Shown here one piece after another: positions 6,013 to 8,217 of a stretch of DNA of 8,217 nt. The notes under the pieces are model-generated. The model was not told the DNA's origin. It made no database searches and worked only from the letters and a program-made list of their open reading frames with translations. Numbering within the stretch: position 1 is the first letter of the stretch; every line of letters begins with the position of its first letter. The translations under genes were made by a program, and so were the position numbers. The stretch is from JBEKVE01 sp049514335 (GTDB lineage Bacteria > Actinomycetota > Acidimicrobiia > Acidimicrobiales > UBA8190), in contig JBEKVE010000133.1 in the NCBI GenBank assembly GCA_049514335.1, positions 1 through 8,217 of the forward strand, given 5' to 3'.

Positions 6013-6497
6013 CCGACCCCGTCACCACGCTGGCCACGCCCATCCGCGTCGAGTACGCCTACACCGCCGGCATGGCCCAGTCGCGGTACCTGAAGGGCAT
6101 CTCCGAGGGGAAGTTCCTGGGCCAACGCTGCCCGGCCTGCCACCAGGTGTACGTGCCGCCGCGGGGCTCGTGCCCCACCGACGGCGTGGCCACCACCGAC
6201 GAGGTGGAGCTGGGCAACACCGGGATCGTGACCACCTACTGCGTGGTCAACGTCCCCTTCCAGGGCCAGTCCATCGAGATCCCCTACATCTGCGCCCAGA
6301 TCCTCCTCGACGGGGCCAACATCGCTTTCATGGGGCTCATCCAGGAGATCCCCACCGACCAGATCCGCATGGGCATGCGGGTCGAGGCGGTGTGGGTGGA
6401 CAAGTCGGAGCTGAGCCTCAGCATGACGTCGGTGAAGTACTTCCGGCCCAACGGGGAGCCCGACGCCCCCTACGAGTCCTACGAGAAGTACCTGTGA
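6009..6497 (+). CDS. DUF35 OB-fold protein with zinc ribbon
   Basis: 162-residue DUF35 protein. The N-terminal helix (AQSRYLKGISEGKFLGQ) leads into a rubredoxin-like zinc ribbon with Cys41-x2-Cys44, PPR (50-52) and Cys55; the fourth ligand position is Asp58 (CPTD), where relatives often have Cys. An OB-fold follows (GIVTTYCVVNVPFQGQSIEIPYICAQILLDGANIAFMGLI). It ends with a tyrosine-rich tail. Such proteins bind acyl-CoA or stabilise thiolase-fold partners and do not usually catalyse alone. GTG at 6009 overlaps the previous stop as GTGA, with GAGGGGAG 6 bases upstream. It overlaps the ltp4-like gene in the same way. It is likely an obligate subunit of the Ltp4- and/or Ltp3-like enzyme. Confidence 0.88.
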   Translation: MTDPVTTLATPIRVEYAYTAGMAQSRYLKGISEGKFLGQRCPACHQVYVPPRGSCPTDGVATTDEVELGNTGIVTTYCVVNVPFQGQSIEIPYICAQILLDGANIAFMGLIQEIPTDQIRMGMRVEAVWVDKSELSLSMTSVKYFRPNGEPDAPYESYEKYL

Positions 6498-7621
6498 GCG
6501 CCGTCGGATCCCCGAGCGTGCGGCCCGTGGGCGTGGTGTCGTTCGCCCAGTCGAAGTCGGTGCGCAGCGAGGACCACCGCAACGAGGTCGAGATGCTCAT
6601 GCCGGTGGTGACCGAGGTGTTCTCCAACATCGGCGTCACCAAGAACGACATGGACTTCGTGTGCTCGGGCAGCACCGACTACCTCGTGGGGGCGCCCTTC
6701 AGCTTCGTGTCCGCTCTCGACGCCGTGGGTGTGTGGCCCCCCATGCGCGAGAGCCACGTGGAGATGGACGGCGCCTGGGCGCTGTACGAGGCGTGGACGC
6801 TGCTGCAGGAGGGTGAGCTCGACACGGCCCTCGTCTACTGCTTCGGGCGGTCGTCGCCGAGCGACCTGCAGCGGGTGCTCGCCCTGCAGCTCGACCCGTA
6901 CTACATGGCGCCGCTGTGGCCCGACCCCGTGGCCCTGGCCGCCCTGCAGGCGCAGGCGCTCATCGACGCCGGAAAGGCGACGGAGAAGGACTTCGCCCGG
7001 GTGGCGGCGGACAACCGGCGCAACGCCCTCGGCAACCCCAACGCCCAGGTGGCCAAGGACCAGCGCGCCGAGGAGCTGCTCGCCGACGACTACGTGGTGG
7101 CCCCGCTGCGGCGCCACGCCCTTCCTCCGGTGACCGACGGTGTCGCCGCCGTCGTGTTGGCGGCGGGGGACAGGGCCCGGGAGCTGTGCGAGCGGCCGGC
7201 ATGGATCACCGGGATCGACCACCGCATCGAGACCCACGCCCTCGGGGCGCGCGACCTGACGACGTCGTTGTCCACCCACTCGGCGGCGCGCGCCGCGGGG
7301 GTTTTCGGGCACTCCGGCGAAGCGGCGGCATCGGTCACCGTCGACGTGGCCGAGCTGCACGCCCCCTTCGCATCGCAGGAGCTGATCCTGCGCGACGCGC
7401 TGTGCCTGGCCGACTCGGTCAAGGTCAACCCCTCGGGTGGGCCCCTCGCCGCCAACGCCCTCATGGTGGCGGGGCTGCTGCGCATCGGCGAGGCGGCGGC
7501 CCGCATCATGGACGGCAGCGCCACGAGCGCCATCGCCCACGCCACGTCGGGCCCGTGCCTCCAGCAGAACCTGGTCTGCGCGCTGGCGGCCCAGCCGGTG
7601 GACGGAAGCGGAGGGGCATGA
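6494..7621 (+). CDS. ltp4: Thiolase-fold protein like Ltp4, probable steroid side-chain aldolase subunit
   Basis: 375-residue thiolase-superfamily (SCP-x thiolase/lipid-transfer type) protein. Where thiolases carry the nucleophilic Cys it reads HVEMDGAWALYEAW (88-101), without Cys. The NEAFA-like motif reads ELHAPFASQEL (287-297). The NPSGG motif is kept (312-316), but the following catalytic GH is absent (PLAANALMVAG). The late Cys region is SGPCLQQN (352-359). Loss of the thiolase triad is typical of Ltp-type steroid aldolases such as Ltp2. The position after DUF35 and before an Ltp3-like gene matches Rv3521-Rv3522(ltp4)-Rv3523(ltp3). In Rhodococcus rhodochrous ltp3 and ltp4 are needed to degrade C24-branched sterol side chains, which suggests retro-aldol cleavage of a C24-branched side-chain CoA thioester. 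GTG at 6494 overlaps the previous stop. The symbol rests on motifs and gene order recalled from memory. Confidence 0.8.
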   Translation: MSAVGSPSVRPVGVVSFAQSKSVRSEDHRNEVEMLMPVVTEVFSNIGVTKNDMDFVCSGSTDYLVGAPFSFVSALDAVGVWPPMRESHVEMDGAWALYEAWTLLQEGELDTALVYCFGRSSPSDLQRVLALQLDPYYMAPLWPDPVALAALQAQALIDAGKATEKDFARVAADNRRNALGNPNAQVAKDQRAEELLADDYVVAPLRRHALPPVTDGVAAVVLAAGDRARELCERPAWITGIDHRIETHALGARDLTTSLSTHSAARAAGVFGHSGEAAASVTVDVAELHAPFASQELILRDALCLADSVKVNPSGGPLAANALMVAGLLRIGEAAARIMDGSATSAIAHATSGPCLQQNLVCALAAQPVDGSGGA

Positions 7622-8217
7622 TGGCGCAACGCTGCGCGGTCATCGGCGTGGGGCAGACCAAGCACGCGGCCAAGCGCGAGGACGTGTCCATCGCCGGCCT
7701 CGTGCGCGAGGCGGCGAGCCGCGCCCTCGAGGACGCCGGCATGGAATGGGGCGACATCGACGCTGTGGTCATCGGCAAGGCCCCCGACATGTTCGAGGGC
7801 GTCATGATGCCCGAGCTGTACCTGGCTCCGGCGCTGGGCGCGGTGGGCAAGCCCATGCTGCGGGTGCACACCGCCGGATCGGTGGGCGGGTCGACCGCCA
7901 TCGTGGCCGCCCACCTCGTGGCGTCGGGCCGCCACGAGCGGGTGCTCACCGTGGCCTTCGAGAAGCAGTCGGACTCCGACGCCATGTGGGCGCTGTCGGT
8001 GCCCCAGCCCTTCTCCACGCCCCTGCTGGCCGGGGCGGGCGGCTTCTTCGCCCCCATCATCCGCGCCTACATGCGGCGCTCGGGCGCCCCCGACCACATC
8101 GGGATCCTGGTGGCGGTGAAGGACCGGCTCCAGGCGCTCAAGAACCCCTACGCCCACCTGCACCTCGAGGACATCTCCTTCGACATGGTGAAGGACTCGA
8201 TCATGCTGTGGGACCCC
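7621..8217 (+). CDS. ltp3: Thiolase-fold protein like Ltp3, partial (cut at window end)
   Basis: The first 199 residues of a thiolase-superfamily protein are present; relatives are about 390 residues long. It opens with a typical thiolase-fold strand, CAVIGVGQTKHAAKRED, then LVREAASRALEDAGMEWGDIDAVVIG. The segment RVHTAGSVGGSTAIVAAHLV (81-100) is where thiolases have the catalytic Cys. Here the position is Ala/Gly, so the protein should not act as a classical thiolase. FEKQSDSDAMWALS and a long insert (PFSTPLLAGAGGFF) follow, as in SCP-x-like proteins. Adjacent ATGs lie at 7618 and 7621. The second is preferred because GGAGG (7610-7614) is then 6 bases away; the first overlaps the ltp4-like stop as ATGA with only 3 bases of spacing. 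It probably forms a complex with the Ltp4-like and DUF35 proteins. The right half, with any C-terminal catalytic motifs, lies outside the window. Confidence 0.8.
   Translation, partial: MAQRCAVIGVGQTKHAAKREDVSIAGLVREAASRALEDAGMEWGDIDAVVIGKAPDMFEGVMMPELYLAPALGAVGKPMLRVHTAGSVGGSTAIVAAHLVASGRHERVLTVAFEKQSDSDAMWALSVPQPFSTPLLAGAGGFFAPIIRAYMRRSGAPDHIGILVAVKDRLQALKNPYAHLHLEDISFDMVKDSIMLWDP

Noticed and set aside
6494..7621. Annotation of the ltp4-like gene as acetyl-CoA C-acetyltransferase
   Set aside because: The nucleophilic Cys and the GH catalytic motif of thiolases are missing.
6479..8163. Long minus-strand open frames opposite the ltp4- and ltp3-like genes
   Set aside because: These are shadows of clear thiolase-fold genes, with His/Gly/Arg-rich compositions and no ribosome sites or domains.

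Overview
This is very GC-rich DNA (third codon positions almost always G or C) with GTG and TTG starts, short intergenic gaps and start/stop overlaps. That pattern points to an actinobacterium. A KstR-type repressor next to an Ltp3/Ltp4-type steroid side-chain module fits a sterol-degrading actinobacterium such as a mycobacterial, rhodococcal or acidimicrobial relative. The species cannot be named from the sequence, and no RNA gene, insertion sequence or CRISPR array was seen.

Left part (1-2597, + strand): an Ala-Pro-encoding hexanucleotide repeat runs into a gene for a single-domain AAA+ ATPase with an N-terminal TPR-like segment. This gene overlaps, through TTGA, a second gene for a protein with TPR repeats followed by about six membrane segments. 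The pair looks like a translationally coupled ATPase plus membrane partner of unknown client.

Middle (2637-4200): two divergent TetR-family regulator genes share a 142-base intergenic region. The minus-strand regulator is of unknown specificity. The plus-strand one closely resembles KstR, the cholesterol-catabolism repressor, and has a near-consensus KstR operator 33 bases upstream of its start, which suggests autoregulation.

Right part (4335-8217, + strand): a zinc-dependent medium-chain alcohol dehydrogenase is followed by a hairpin. A second KstR-like operator then precedes a tightly coupled four-gene operon: a DUF35 protein without zinc ligands, a DUF35 protein with a zinc ribbon, a thiolase-fold protein like Ltp4, and a thiolase-fold protein like Ltp3 that is cut by the window edge. 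The order matches the Rv3521-Rv3522-Rv3523 block of Mycobacterium tuberculosis as I recall it. Both thiolase-fold proteins lack the thiolase nucleophilic cysteine, and the Ltp4-like one also lacks the GH motif. This favours retro-aldol (lyase) chemistry on sterol side-chain CoA thioesters over thiolysis.

Read as a whole, the right half is a small sterol side-chain regulon with its own repressor and two matching operators. The left-hand AAA+/TPR-membrane pair is the least explained part of the window.
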